From contig CAIRBH010000040.1 of assembly GCA_903876765.1 (NCBI GenBank), positions 1 to 51,107 of the forward strand: a stretch of 51,107 bases of DNA. The letters run 5' to 3'. Every line of letters begins with the position of its first letter. Position 1 is the first letter of the stretch. The notes under the pieces were generated by a model that searched no databases, was not told the DNA's origin, and was given only the letters and a program-made list of their open reading frames with translations. This stretch comes from an uncultured Pseudomonadota bacterium (lineage in GTDB: Bacteria; Pseudomonadota; Gammaproteobacteria; Burkholderiales; Methylophilaceae). Both the position numbers and the translations under genes were made by a program. Of the stretch, positions 38,914 through 47,945 are shown one piece after another.

Positions 38914-39654
38914 TTAAATTTCCGTCCATGGAAAATTAAGCGCCGTGACGCCATGTTTAATATCGCTGATCGCCGCCTCTACCCGAGCTGCCGTGCCTTT
39001 CACCCCTAGCTCAGTGCTGCGCTGCTTATCTAACTTAGGTAGGCTAAAAAGCTTGAGGTCAGGATATTGCGCCAGAATATGGTTCATTAAATCTATTAGT
39101 CTACTTTCGCCAGCTTCCATCACTATTATTGAAGACTCAATATAATCTTGCTGATGAAAAAGATGCGGGTAGTAGGTATCTAGCACCCAAGTGATCATAG
39201 GGTGTGCCATTTGAGGAAAGCCAGGCAAAAAATAATGCTCATTGATGGCAAACCCGGCCACACGATTAATTGGATTAGGTATTAAGGTTGCGCCTTGCGG
39301 AAAATCAGCCATCAACACACGCTTAGGGTAAGCAGTTTCACCATACTGTGCTTCAATCTCGGCAACCGCTGCCAAATGCCGCTCTATGGGTAGTCCCGCT
39401 GCGTCTGCCGCGCATTGCCGGGTAAAGTCGTCTGGCGTAGCACCTATGCCGCCAAAGCTAAATACAACCTCTGCACGCGCCATACTGGCTTTAATTGAGC
39501 TGGTAATTTGTTCAGGAATATCGCCTAAATAATTGGCCCAGGCCAGCTGCAAACCACGCGCTTTTAGGGCTTGAACTACAAAGGATAAATGCGCATCTTG
39601 CCGTTTACCTGACAGGATTTCATCGCCAATAATATAAATACCGAAGGTTTTCAT
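38914..39654 (-). CDS. Molybdopterin-binding domain protein (CinA/MoaB-like)
   Basis: A 246-residue protein with one MoCF-type domain: GIYIIGDEILSGKRQDAH at the N-terminus, VFSFGGIGATPDDFT and later FLPGFPQM. It resembles the N-terminal half of CinA (COG1058) and lacks the amidase half. CinA-type domains hydrolyse nucleotide pyrophosphates and true MoaB/Mog proteins bind molybdopterin; the exact role here is not clear. Confidence 0.9.
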   Translation of the reverse strand: MKTFGIYIIGDEILSGKRQDAHLSFVVQALKARGLQLAWANYLGDIPEQITSSIKASMARAEVVFSFGGIGATPDDFTRQCAADAAGLPIERHLAAVAEIEAQYGETAYPKRVLMADFPQGATLIPNPINRVAGFAINEHYFLPGFPQMAHPMITWVLDTYYPHLFHQQDYIESSIIVMEAGESRLIDLMNHILAQYPDLKLFSLPKLDKQRSTELGVKGTAARVEAAISDIKHGVTALNFPWTEI

Positions 39655-39677
39655 GCTAATTTTAACTTTGAATAAAT

Positions 39678-40079
39678 TTATTTTAATACGATCAATTGCA
39701 CTAATTCAGTATATTGTAACAATACCTTATCACTAGTTAACAAATAGGCAGGTAAGCTTAATGTCTGTGCGATGAGTAATCTATCAAACGGATCGCGATG
39801 ATGCCAAGGCATATTTTCCGTTCGAATAGTATGCTGTGCCTGTATGGTGAGTTCGGTAAAACCAGTTGCAATGGCCAGGCTGTAAATGTCTTCTGGTGAA
39901 AAACTAAAATCCATTTTATTTAGGCTGGCTTTAATTGCAATCTCCCAAATACTGGCCGCACTAAAATAAACCGTGTTATCTGAATTACCTAATTGGCCTT
40001 GTATTTCAGGACTTAAGCGCTCTGGTGCAATTAATGCACAAAGTAAAATGTTAGTATCAAGTAAAAAAGTGCTGCGCAT
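39678..40079 (-). CDS. PIN-domain toxin (VapC-like)
   Basis: A 133-residue PIN-domain ribonuclease, presumably the toxin of a type II pair. The acidic residues expected in the active site are visible: LLDTNILL, the Glu in AASIWEIAIK, and Asp residues in HHRDPFDRLLIAQ and LLTSDKVL. I chose ATG 40079 with GAG eight bases upstream, rather than TTG 40085. It follows the antitoxin gene after 8 bp. WEIAIK and DPFDRLL are typical of PIN toxins paired with Phd-type antitoxins. Confidence 0.92.
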   Translation of the reverse strand: MRSTFLLDTNILLCALIAPERLSPEIQGQLGNSDNTVYFSAASIWEIAIKASLNKMDFSFSPEDIYSLAIATGFTELTIQAQHTIRTENMPWHHRDPFDRLLIAQTLSLPAYLLTSDKVLLQYTELVQLIVLK

Positions 40080-40087
40080 CGGCAAAC

Positions 40088-40324
40088 TCAGCTTAGATTA
40101 AACATCAGAGCTACTTCATCGCTAGCGATAGAATCGAAGTTAACTGGCAGGTGATAAATACCTTTTCCTAAGCCCAATATGCGCGCTGTTTTTTCTGCTT
40201 CTAGCGGCATAAGCCTAGCGACAGGGCGACCAGCACGAGCAATAATAATGCCCTGGCCCAATGTCGCTTGATCTATATAACGAGACAATTGAGTTTTAGC
40301 CTCATGAATATTAACAGTTTGCAT
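40088..40324 (-). CDS. Phd/YefM family antitoxin
   Basis: A 78-residue antitoxin. The N-terminal Phd fold (VNIHEAKTQLSRYIDQA, then IIIARAGRPVARLMPL) binds DNA and represses its own operon in known cases. The C-terminal tail (DSIASDEVALMFNLS) is the part expected to neutralise the toxin. It is first in a two-gene operon with the PIN toxin. Confidence 0.93.
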   Translation of the reverse strand: MQTVNIHEAKTQLSRYIDQATLGQGIIIARAGRPVARLMPLEAEKTARILGLGKGIYHLPVNFDSIASDEVALMFNLS

Positions 40325-40428
40325 CTTGAATTTTCCCTAAGAAAAGTGAGCCCTTAAAAAGAATGGCTAAGTTTAGTCTAGTTGATAATTTGCGTCCAGT
40401 ACAGTTTTAAAAAAATAACAGGGGTGAT

Positions 40429-40620
40429 TTAACAGCAGCGCTTAATACCTTGCCATTTTCCGTCTTGCCAAAGCTTAAAAAACGCCTTACGAGATAAGGC
40501 AGGCGGAGCATCTGGGGTGGATGCATGAAACGCTAAATGATGCTTTAAATAGACCTCGTAGGCATCATCGCCAGTCAGCCGCCGCACAATATGCCATAGG
40601 TGTTTTATTGTTTTTATCAT
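40429..40620 (-). CDS. ybdD: YbdD/YjiX family protein
   Basis: A 63-residue DUF466 protein (HIVRRLTGDDAYEVYLKHH, ALSRKAFFKLWQDGKW). Small proteins of this family are encoded beside CstA/BtsT carriers and are needed for pyruvate uptake in E. coli. Here the gene begins 36 bp after the cstA stop, in the same operon. It is cytoplasmic or membrane-associated. Confidence 0.95.
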   Translation of the reverse strand: MIKTIKHLWHIVRRLTGDDAYEVYLKHHLAFHASTPDAPPALSRKAFFKLWQDGKWQGIKRCC

Positions 40621-40655
40621 GGCTTAAGCGCTGTGCTTGATGGCGAACAACACTA

Positions 40656-42725
40656 TTAATCTCTCACCCAGTTATCAAGCAAACGGCTAGGTTGATGCGC
40701 AACTTCAGTCAATGGCAATACCGGCTTACCTGCTAAAAACTTGAAAGCCAGATACAGCGTATCCAGAATGACTACCCATAACACTACAACAAAAAACATG
40801 GTTAAATAAGCATCTAATTGCTGGTTGAATATCAATTGCGGAGCGACATTGGCTTTTTCTGGCGGCAATGCGCCTGCGGCTAATTTTGCTGCTAAATCGT
40901 TGGCCGCGGCAAAAAAGCCTACGCGTATATCTTCGCTGAATATTTTTTGCCAAGCGGCAGTGGTAGTGACAATAATCAGCCAAACTAAAGGTAGGCCAGT
41001 AATCCAAGCGTATTTAAGTTTGCCAGATTTTACTAAAATACCTGTGGCAACGCATAAGGCAATCGCTGCCAGCATCTGGTTGGCAATGCCAAATAATGGC
41101 CACAAGATGTTCACGCCGCCATTAGGGTCTATCACGCCTATATATAAAAAATAACCCCAACCTGCCACCACTAGCGCGCTGGTTAAAATGACTGAGGGCA
41201 TCCAAGACGTATGCCCAATTTTTGGCCAAATATTACCCAGCATGTCTTGCAGCATAAAACGACCTACTCGAGTACCTGCATCTAGCGTGGTCAGTATAAA
41301 AATGGCCTCAAACATAATGGCAAAATGGTACCAAATAGCTAGCATGGCTTTACCAAAGGCGTTGCCAAAAATGCTCGCCATACCCACCGCCAAGCTTGGC
41401 GCGCCCCCCGTTCTGGCAAATAGGCTAGTTTCGCCCATGTCTTGTGCCAGCTGCTTCATCTGTTCAACCGTTACGGCAAAACCCCAGCTATTAATTTTAG
41501 CAATAGCATCCACCGCCTCCTTACCCACGACGCCCGCAGGGCTGTTAATGGCAAAGAATATGCCAGGCTCTAATACCGTGGCGGCGATCATGGCCATGAT
41601 CGCCACAAAGCTCTCTAGCAACATCGTGCCATAGCCTATCATACGAATATCACGCTCATTGCCCAGCAGCTTAGGCGTAGTGCCTGAAGCGATCAAGGCA
41701 TGAAAGCCTGAAATAGCGCCACAAGCGATGGTGATAAAGACAAACGGGAACAATTTGCCGCCAAAAATAGGCCCTGTACCATCGGTAAATTGCGTCAATG
41801 CTGGCATGTGTACTTGTGGTTGCAAAATAATAATGGCGACGGCCAGTAACATTACTGTGCCTAATTTAACAAAAGTAGATAAATAATCACGCGGCGCTAG
41901 CAGCAGCCAAACTGGCATCACTGCTGCGGCAAAGCCGTAAGCGATAATCATCCAGGCTAATGATAAGCCTTCATAGTCAAACAAACCGCGTAAAACAGCA
42001 TGGTGATTAATCCAGCCACCGCCTACCACCGCCAACATAAGTAGCATCACACCCAGCAGCGATGCCTCCAGTACCCGTCCCGGGCGAAAATTGCGCATAT
42101 AAACCCCAACTAGCATGGCAATAGGAATGGTTGCCGCCACCGTCGAGGTCGCCCATGGGCTGTGCTTCATGGCATTGACCACCACCAAACCCAGCACCGC
42201 GATTAGAATAATCATGATTAAAAACGTACCTATGAGCGCTGCTGCCCCGCCTATCGGGCCGATTTCATCACGCGCCATTTGCCCTAAGCTGCGGGCATTA
42301 CGGCGGGTAGAGAAAAACAGCGTCACCATATCTTGCACGGCACCGCCCAACACTGCGCCAATCAAAATCCATAAAGTGCCAGGCAAATAACCAAACTGCG
42401 CGGCCAATGTCGGGCCGATTAGCGGGCCTGGCCCAGCGATGGCAGCAAAATGATGGCCAAACACTACCCATTTATTGGTAGGCATAAAATCACGGCCATT
42501 ATCTAAACGCTCCGCTGGCGTTGCGCGCGTTTCATCTATGACCAATACCGAGGCGGCAATCCAAGCCGCATAAAAACGGTAGGCAATGGTATAGACGCAG
42601 CCTGCTGCCGCAATAAACCACATGGCGCTAATACTTTCGCCACGGTGCTGCGCGATTGCAGTCACCGCCGCAATACCTAGCGCCAAGACCATGAACCAGA
42701 TTATTTTCTTGAGATATTTATGCAT
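40656..42725 (-). CDS. cstA: Carbon starvation protein CstA, probable pyruvate/peptide transporter
   Basis: A 689-residue polytopic inner-membrane protein. CstA-family members take up pyruvate (BtsT, CstA) and have been linked to peptide use. Signature stretches: FGHHFAAIAGPGPLIGPTLA, PGTLWILIGAVLGGAVQDM, GAISGFHALIASGTTPKL and LPLVWLI. ATG 42725 opens the cstA-ybdD operon, which is divergent from the ABC exporter at 42858. Induction by carbon limitation is known for the family but no CRP site was identified here. Confidence 0.96.
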   Translation of the reverse strand: MHKYLKKIIWFMVLALGIAAVTAIAQHRGESISAMWFIAAAGCVYTIAYRFYAAWIAASVLVIDETRATPAERLDNGRDFMPTNKWVVFGHHFAAIAGPGPLIGPTLAAQFGYLPGTLWILIGAVLGGAVQDMVTLFFSTRRNARSLGQMARDEIGPIGGAAALIGTFLIMIILIAVLGLVVVNAMKHSPWATSTVAATIPIAMLVGVYMRNFRPGRVLEASLLGVMLLMLAVVGGGWINHHAVLRGLFDYEGLSLAWMIIAYGFAAAVMPVWLLLAPRDYLSTFVKLGTVMLLAVAIIILQPQVHMPALTQFTDGTGPIFGGKLFPFVFITIACGAISGFHALIASGTTPKLLGNERDIRMIGYGTMLLESFVAIMAMIAATVLEPGIFFAINSPAGVVGKEAVDAIAKINSWGFAVTVEQMKQLAQDMGETSLFARTGGAPSLAVGMASIFGNAFGKAMLAIWYHFAIMFEAIFILTTLDAGTRVGRFMLQDMLGNIWPKIGHTSWMPSVILTSALVVAGWGYFLYIGVIDPNGGVNILWPLFGIANQMLAAIALCVATGILVKSGKLKYAWITGLPLVWLIIVTTTAAWQKIFSEDIRVGFFAAANDLAAKLAAGALPPEKANVAPQLIFNQQLDAYLTMFFVVVLWVVILDTLYLAFKFLAGKPVLPLTEVAHQPSRLLDNWVRD

Positions 42726-42857
42726 AATGACGATTGAGCAAATGTTAAAGATAGACTAATTTTAAAGTTACATTAGTATAAATCAGAATGAACCTAAACG
42801 TTTCTAGCTTGCCAGTTATACTATCTGTCATTTCATTTAAACGAGCTCAGTTAAAGC

Positions 42858-44684
42858 ATGCAATCTGCCAATAGCAACAAATCGAATAGCGCAATATCTA
42901 CCAGTTCAAAATCTCCTGCTAAAAAATTATCATCTCTAGCCAGTCTATGGCCGTTTCTAAGGCCTTATCGCGCTCGGGTTTGGCTGGCCTTTATCTTACT
43001 GTGTTTGGGCTCTGCCACACTGCTATTAGTGCCACTGGCTTTTAGGGATTTAATCGACTTTGGTTTTATCAGCAATGCCGCCAACACCTCACACAACGGC
43101 TTGATAGGTGCCTTAAGCCTAAACGGCCACTTTTTGTTGATGTTCGCCCTAGCGGTGTTTTGGGCATTGATGATAGCCGCACGTTATTACACGGTATCTT
43201 GGGTAGGAGAGCGGGCCACGGCAGATTTACGCAGCGCGGTTTATGCGCGCGTCATGACACAATCTCCCCAGTTTTTTGAAACCACACAAACTGGCGAGGT
43301 GCTATCTCGCCTGACTGGCGACACCACCCTCATACAAACCGTGGTGGGCAGTTCAATTTCTATGGGGTTACGCAGTTTATTTCAATTTATTGGCGGCATG
43401 ATTATGCTGGCGGTCACCAACGCCTATTTATTTTCGCTCAATATAGGCTTAATGCTGCTACTCATATTACCTATCATTATCATAGGTCGGTCTGTCAAAA
43501 AACTCTCGCGTGAAACACAAGACCGTATCGCCGACAGCTCAGCAATGGCTGGTGAAATACTCAACGCCATGCCTACTGTTCAGTCTTACACGCAAGAACA
43601 CCGAGAAATTGCACGCTTTAGCAAAAGTGCTGATATTAGTTTTGTCACCGCGTTAAAAAGAGTGCGAGTACGCGCCATGCTGACCATGCTAATAGTCACC
43701 GCCACCTTAGGCACGATTATTTTTGTACTATGGATAGGTGCTCGCCAAGTCAGCGCAGGCAGCATGAGTGGCGGCGAACTGGCCTCATTTGTTTTATACG
43801 CCATGATGGTAGCTGGCGCGGTAGGCACGATGGCAGAAGTATGGGGTGACGTTATGCGGGCAGCTGGCGCTACCGAACGTTTACTCGCCTTATTAAATGC
43901 CGAGGCCACAATTAAAGAGCCGCCAAACGCGCAAATACTCCAACACCCTGAAGAGGCCACCATAGAGTTTAAAAATGTGCTATTTCATTACCCCTCAAGG
44001 CCGCAAATTGCCGCATTAAATGACGTGTCCTTAACTATCAAAGCGGGCGAGACCATTGCCTTGGTCGGGCCTTCTGGCGCGGGTAAAACGACATTATTTC
44101 AATGCTTACTCAGATTTTATGACGGCAACGCTGGGCAAATTACGATTAATCAGCAAAACATCAACACCCTGTCTTTACACAGCCTGAGGCGCAATATTGC
44201 TATCGTGCCGCAAGATGCCGTGATATTTTCAGCCAACGCATTAGAAAACATACGCTATGGCAAGCCTGAGGCCAGCGATGCCGAAGTAATATCTGCCGCC
44301 AAAGCGGCGCAGGTAGATGAGTTTGTAGCCAAACTACCCGATGGCTACCAGACTTTTTTAGGTGAACGTGGCACGCGCTTATCGGGTGGGCAACGACAAC
44401 GTATCGCCATTGCACGAGCCATTCTTAAAGATGCGCCGATATTATTACTCGATGAAGCCACCAGTGCGCTGGACGCCGAATCAGAGATTTTGGTGCAGCA
44501 AGGCTTAAATGCCGCAATGCAAGGCCGCACCACTTTAATGATTGCCCATAGGCTGAGTACTGTGCAAAAAGCTGATAGGATTATTGTGCTAGAAAATGGG
44601 CAGATTGTAGAAATTGGCAGCCCAGCACAATTGCGTGAGCAAGGTGGCTTATATGCCCGCTTAGCAGCATTACAATTAGCCTAA
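42858..44684 (+). CDS. ABC exporter, MsbA-like half-transporter
   Basis: A 608-residue fused membrane and ATPase protein in the inner membrane. Six helices span about 40-325, and the ATPase domain has Walker A GPSGAGKTT (404-412), signature LSGGQRQRIAIARA, Walker B ILLLDEATSALD and IAHRLS. Length and order fit MsbA/BmrA-type exporters of lipids or drugs. The substrate cannot be named; there is no lpxK next door to support lipid A export. It is monocistronic, and its 3' end converges on the MgtC-like gene 18 bp away. Confidence 0.92.
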   Translation: MQSANSNKSNSAISTSSKSPAKKLSSLASLWPFLRPYRARVWLAFILLCLGSATLLLVPLAFRDLIDFGFISNAANTSHNGLIGALSLNGHFLLMFALAVFWALMIAARYYTVSWVGERATADLRSAVYARVMTQSPQFFETTQTGEVLSRLTGDTTLIQTVVGSSISMGLRSLFQFIGGMIMLAVTNAYLFSLNIGLMLLLILPIIIIGRSVKKLSRETQDRIADSSAMAGEILNAMPTVQSYTQEHREIARFSKSADISFVTALKRVRVRAMLTMLIVTATLGTIIFVLWIGARQVSAGSMSGGELASFVLYAMMVAGAVGTMAEVWGDVMRAAGATERLLALLNAEATIKEPPNAQILQHPEEATIEFKNVLFHYPSRPQIAALNDVSLTIKAGETIALVGPSGAGKTTLFQCLLRFYDGNAGQITINQQNINTLSLHSLRRNIAIVPQDAVIFSANALENIRYGKPEASDAEVISAAKAAQVDEFVAKLPDGYQTFLGERGTRLSGGQRQRIAIARAILKDAPILLLDEATSALDAESEILVQQGLNAAMQGRTTLMIAHRLSTVQKADRIIVLENGQIVEIGSPAQLREQGGLYARLAALQLA

Positions 44685-44702
44685 ATGCGCCTTATGGCTT
44701 AG

Positions 44703-45953
44703 CTAAAATAACCACCAAGCTAGCCAGGTAGCCGATACCTGAATGAGCAAGCCAGGTATGACTTGACTAGCAAAGGCTTTGCCACCACTGACAACCGCAG
44801 CCACGGCTTTAGATAGCGCATTGACAGAAAATGCCACTAATATAGGAATAACCGCATCAGCCGGACTCAAGTTACCAGTTGCCGCAAGCGTGGCAACTGA
44901 GATGGTAGGCGCATGCACATCAGCCAAACCTGCCACCCCAGAGACAAACACCAGTCCAGCCTGCCCAAACCAAGCATTCAGCGCGGCTGAAGCAATCAAT
45001 ACCACAGCAATCACCGCCGATAAGGTTAGCGCCGTTTTTACGCTAAAAGATCGGCTGAGCTGGCCCATTTCAGGACAGTTTTTATGAAAACAACTAATGG
45101 TAATAATCAAACCATAAATGGCGATTGAAATGCCGCCAAAAACCAATGGGGCTGACATGGCGCGCAAAGTGGCTGGATGAATTGCCGCCAGCAATAATGT
45201 GAGCTGTAAAATGGTAGAAAGGCAAGAAAACAATGCACCAGACACCGCAGCGCCGATTAACTCTGGCGTTTCTTTAGCGCGTTCGCCCATGGCACCCACC
45301 GTGGCAATGCTAGAAATAAAGCCAGAAACCAAGCCGACCAGCGGCAAGCCTATGCGCCCGCCTAAAAGTCGCAGCGCCAAGTGCCCCAACGCACTAATAA
45401 ACATGACCAAAATGACAATGAGCCAAAGATTGCGTGGGTTAATGGCACTAAATGGCCCAATGAATTCATTGGGCACCAAGGGCAGCACTATCAGGGTTGC
45501 CGCGGCCAATATCAAAAAGTCATTTAATTCTTCTTTAGTTACAGTGCCCCGCACAAAGCCATGAATAGGCTCTTTTGCTGCCAGCAATATGGCGCTAGTC
45601 ACAGCCAAGCTAGCGGCTAATGATGGAGCCGACATGGCCAGCCCCCCTAAAATAACGGTAAATACTAGCGTCATCTCGGTGGTAAGCCCTGGGTGCTCTT
45701 TTACCCTAGCCTGATAAGCCAAAGCGGCAAACACTGTCACACACATCACTGCAACAACGAGTAGCCAAAAACTCACCAGAGTGCTCACTGCGCCCAGCAA
45801 GGCGGCTATGGTAAATGTGCGAATACCCGCTAGCATGGTATCTGGGGCTGGTCCCTTGCTGCGCTCGCGTTCAGTGCCAATTAATAAGCCTATGCCTAAG
45901 GCAACCGCCAAATTAAGCCAAAGTATATTGTCTAATATGACTAGATTTTCCAT
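44703..45953 (-). CDS. MgtC/SapB family membrane protein with DUF4010
   Basis: A 416-residue inner-membrane protein. The N-terminal ~140 residues are an MgtC-type domain (LAVALGIGLLIGTERERSKG, LAGIRTFTIAALLGA), and the rest is the DUF4010 helical region (about 10 more hydrophobic segments). ATG 45953 is preferred over TTG 45956, although neither has a strong ribosome-binding site. It starts about 10 bp after the radC stop and is likely co-transcribed with it. MgtC has been linked to magnesium limitation and ATP-synthase control; the role of the fused form is not known. Confidence 0.88.
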   Translation of the reverse strand: MENLVILDNILWLNLAVALGIGLLIGTERERSKGPAPDTMLAGIRTFTIAALLGAVSTLVSFWLLVVAVMCVTVFAALAYQARVKEHPGLTTEMTLVFTVILGGLAMSAPSLAASLAVTSAILLAAKEPIHGFVRGTVTKEELNDFLILAAATLIVLPLVPNEFIGPFSAINPRNLWLIVILVMFISALGHLALRLLGGRIGLPLVGLVSGFISSIATVGAMGERAKETPELIGAAVSGALFSCLSTILQLTLLLAAIHPATLRAMSAPLVFGGISIAIYGLIITISCFHKNCPEMGQLSRSFSVKTALTLSAVIAVVLIASAALNAWFGQAGLVFVSGVAGLADVHAPTISVATLAATGNLSPADAVIPILVAFSVNALSKAVAAVVSGGKAFASQVIPGLLIQVSATWLAWWLF

Positions 45954-45962
45954 CAATTGAGT

Positions 45963-46637
45963 TTACAGCAAACCACGTTCAGCAAACGAAAAACTTGTAT
46001 TGGCCGCCACAATAAAGTGATCTAGCACCCTAACATCGACTAATGCGAGCGCCTGCTTTAATTGTTGGGTAATGTGTTCATCGGCCTGACTAGGCACTGC
46101 GACGCCAGAGGGATGGTTATGGGCAAAAATGACGCTAGCGGCATTGTGCTTTAGCGCTTTTTTGACTACTTCACGTGGATAAACGCTAGTTTGTGTCAGC
46201 GTGCCAGTGAACATTTCTTCACAATTTAACATTCTGTTTTGTGCATCTAAAAACAATACGACAAACACTTCTTGGCTTAATCCGGCCAATTTCAGGCACA
46301 AAAAATCTCGCACTTGCTGCGGCGAACTAAGGATATCCTTGATCTGCATTTGCTCTGTTAAAGCGCGGTGAGACATTTCAAAAATAGCTTGCAACTGCAC
46401 GTATTTACTAGCGCCTATGCCATGTACTTGCGATAAATCAGCCTGCGATGCGGCAAAAATACCCGTTAAACTGCCAAATCGGGTTAATAAATCTCGGGCT
46501 AAATCTACCGCCGTTTTGCCAGTCACCCCCACACGCAAAAATATGGCCAATAGTTCGGCATCAGATAGTGCACTAACGCCAAGTGCTAGCAGTTTTTCAC
46601 GTGGGCGCTCTGCTGCTGGCCAATCGGTAATCGCCAT
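45963..46637 (-). CDS. radC: RadC family JAB/MPN-domain protein
   Basis: A 224-residue RadC protein. N-terminal helix-hairpin-helix part ([16 protein letters not shown]) and C-terminal JAB metalloprotease-like domain with the metal motif HNHPSG and VLDHFIVA. Despite the name, its role in DNA repair is doubtful. It is divergent from coaBC, a common betaproteobacterial pairing. Confidence 0.95.
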   Translation of the reverse strand: MAITDWPAAERPREKLLALGVSALSDAELLAIFLRVGVTGKTAVDLARDLLTRFGSLTGIFAASQADLSQVHGIGASKYVQLQAIFEMSHRALTEQMQIKDILSSPQQVRDFLCLKLAGLSQEVFVVLFLDAQNRMLNCEEMFTGTLTQTSVYPREVVKKALKHNAASVIFAHNHPSGVAVPSQADEHITQQLKQALALVDVRVLDHFIVAANTSFSFAERGLL

Positions 46638-46672
46638 GGTTTAGTCCTTTATCAAACGGCAATAATGGATTA

Positions 46673-46701
46673 TTGCGCTTTAGCTATGATTTTCGTATTA
46701 A
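46673..46701 (+). promoter_or_regulatory. Possible coaBC promoter
   Basis: TTGCGC, a 17-bp spacer and TATTAA lie about 44 bp before the coaBC start. Called by eye only. Confidence 0.3.
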
Positions 46702-46744
46702 AATGAACAAATTACCTAAATATTAACCTTAATATTTCATCAAT

Positions 46745-47935
46745 ATGCAAAAAAATAACGCACTAAAATCTAAATCTTTATTACTCGGCATCACCGGTGG
46801 CATTGCCGCTTACAAAGCGGCAGAGCTAGTGCGTTTGTTAGTCAAAGCAGGCATAGATGTGCAAGTTGTCATGACCTCTGCGGCCTGCCAATTTATCACC
46901 CCAGTGACTATGCAAGCGCTCTCAGGTAAACCTGTGTTTATAGAGATGTGGGACAGTAGCGTGGGTAATGGCATGCCTCATATAGAGTTATCAAGAAATG
47001 CTGATGTCATTTTAGTTGCCCCAGCCAGCGCAGACTTTTTAGCCAAATTGGTACAAGGCCGTGCCGATGATTTGCTCTCTACGCTATGCTTAGCTAGAGA
47101 TTGCCCGCTATTAGTCGCCCCCGCCATGAATAAGCAAATGTGGGAAAACCCAGCCACTCAGCGCAACATAACTCAACTTAAAGCCGATGGCATTAGTCTG
47201 CTTGGGCCTGATAGTGGTGAACAAGCCTGTGGTGAAATAGGCCTAGGTAGAATGTTAGAAGCTGAAGCCTTGTTCGCTTTAGTTAACGCACACTTTACCC
47301 CCAAACTGTTAGCTGGCAAGCGGGTACTAATTACGGCTGGCGCTACGCTAGAGATGATAGACCCAGTGCGAGCTATTACCAATTTAAGTAGCGGCAAAAT
47401 GGGCTATGCCATTGCCCAAGCGGCAGCAGATATGGGCGCAATCGTCACCTTAGTTAGTGGTGCTAGCGCATTGAATGCGCCAAAGAACGTTAATACCATC
47501 AAGGCCGAAAGTGCCGATGCGATGTATAGCGCGGTGATGAGCAATGTACTCAACCAAGATATTTTTATCAGCGTGGCCGCCGTGGCCGATTACCGCCCTG
47601 TGGTGCAACATCAAGATAAAATCAAGAAAAATACATCTTCTTTAACCCTAGAACTAACACCCAACAAAGATATTTTAGCCGAAGTGGCCAGCCTACCCAA
47701 CGCGCCTTTCTGCGTAGGGTTTGCCGCGGAAACTGAAAATTTATTAGCCTATGCCGAAGCCAAACGTAAGGCTAAAAAATTGCCCCTGATTGTCGCCAAT
47801 TTAGCCAATGACGCCATGGGTAGCGATGAGAACAGCGTAACGCTGCTAGATAAAAATGGGGCGCATCCGTTAGAACGCGCCCCAAAGACTACTATTGCTA
47901 AGCTACTATTAGCGCATGTGTTTAGCATGCTCTAA
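46745..47935 (+). CDS. coaBC: Bifunctional phosphopantothenoylcysteine decarboxylase/synthetase CoaBC
   Basis: Makes 4'-phosphopantetheine precursors for coenzyme A. The 396 residues contain an N-terminal flavoprotein domain (GITGGIAAYKAAELVR, PAMNKQMWENPATQ, GEQACGEIGLGRM with the conserved catalytic-loop cysteine) and a C-terminal CoaB domain from about residue 190 (VLITAGATLEMIDPVRAITN, SSGKMGYA, VAAVADYRP). ATG 46745 has little ribosome-binding site signal. It is divergent from radC. Confidence 0.97.
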   Translation: MQKNNALKSKSLLLGITGGIAAYKAAELVRLLVKAGIDVQVVMTSAACQFITPVTMQALSGKPVFIEMWDSSVGNGMPHIELSRNADVILVAPASADFLAKLVQGRADDLLSTLCLARDCPLLVAPAMNKQMWENPATQRNITQLKADGISLLGPDSGEQACGEIGLGRMLEAEALFALVNAHFTPKLLAGKRVLITAGATLEMIDPVRAITNLSSGKMGYAIAQAAADMGAIVTLVSGASALNAPKNVNTIKAESADAMYSAVMSNVLNQDIFISVAAVADYRPVVQHQDKIKKNTSSLTLELTPNKDILAEVASLPNAPFCVGFAAETENLLAYAEAKRKAKKLPLIVANLANDAMGSDENSVTLLDKNGAHPLERAPKTTIAKLLLAHVFSML

Positions 47936-47945
47936 TCAATACATT

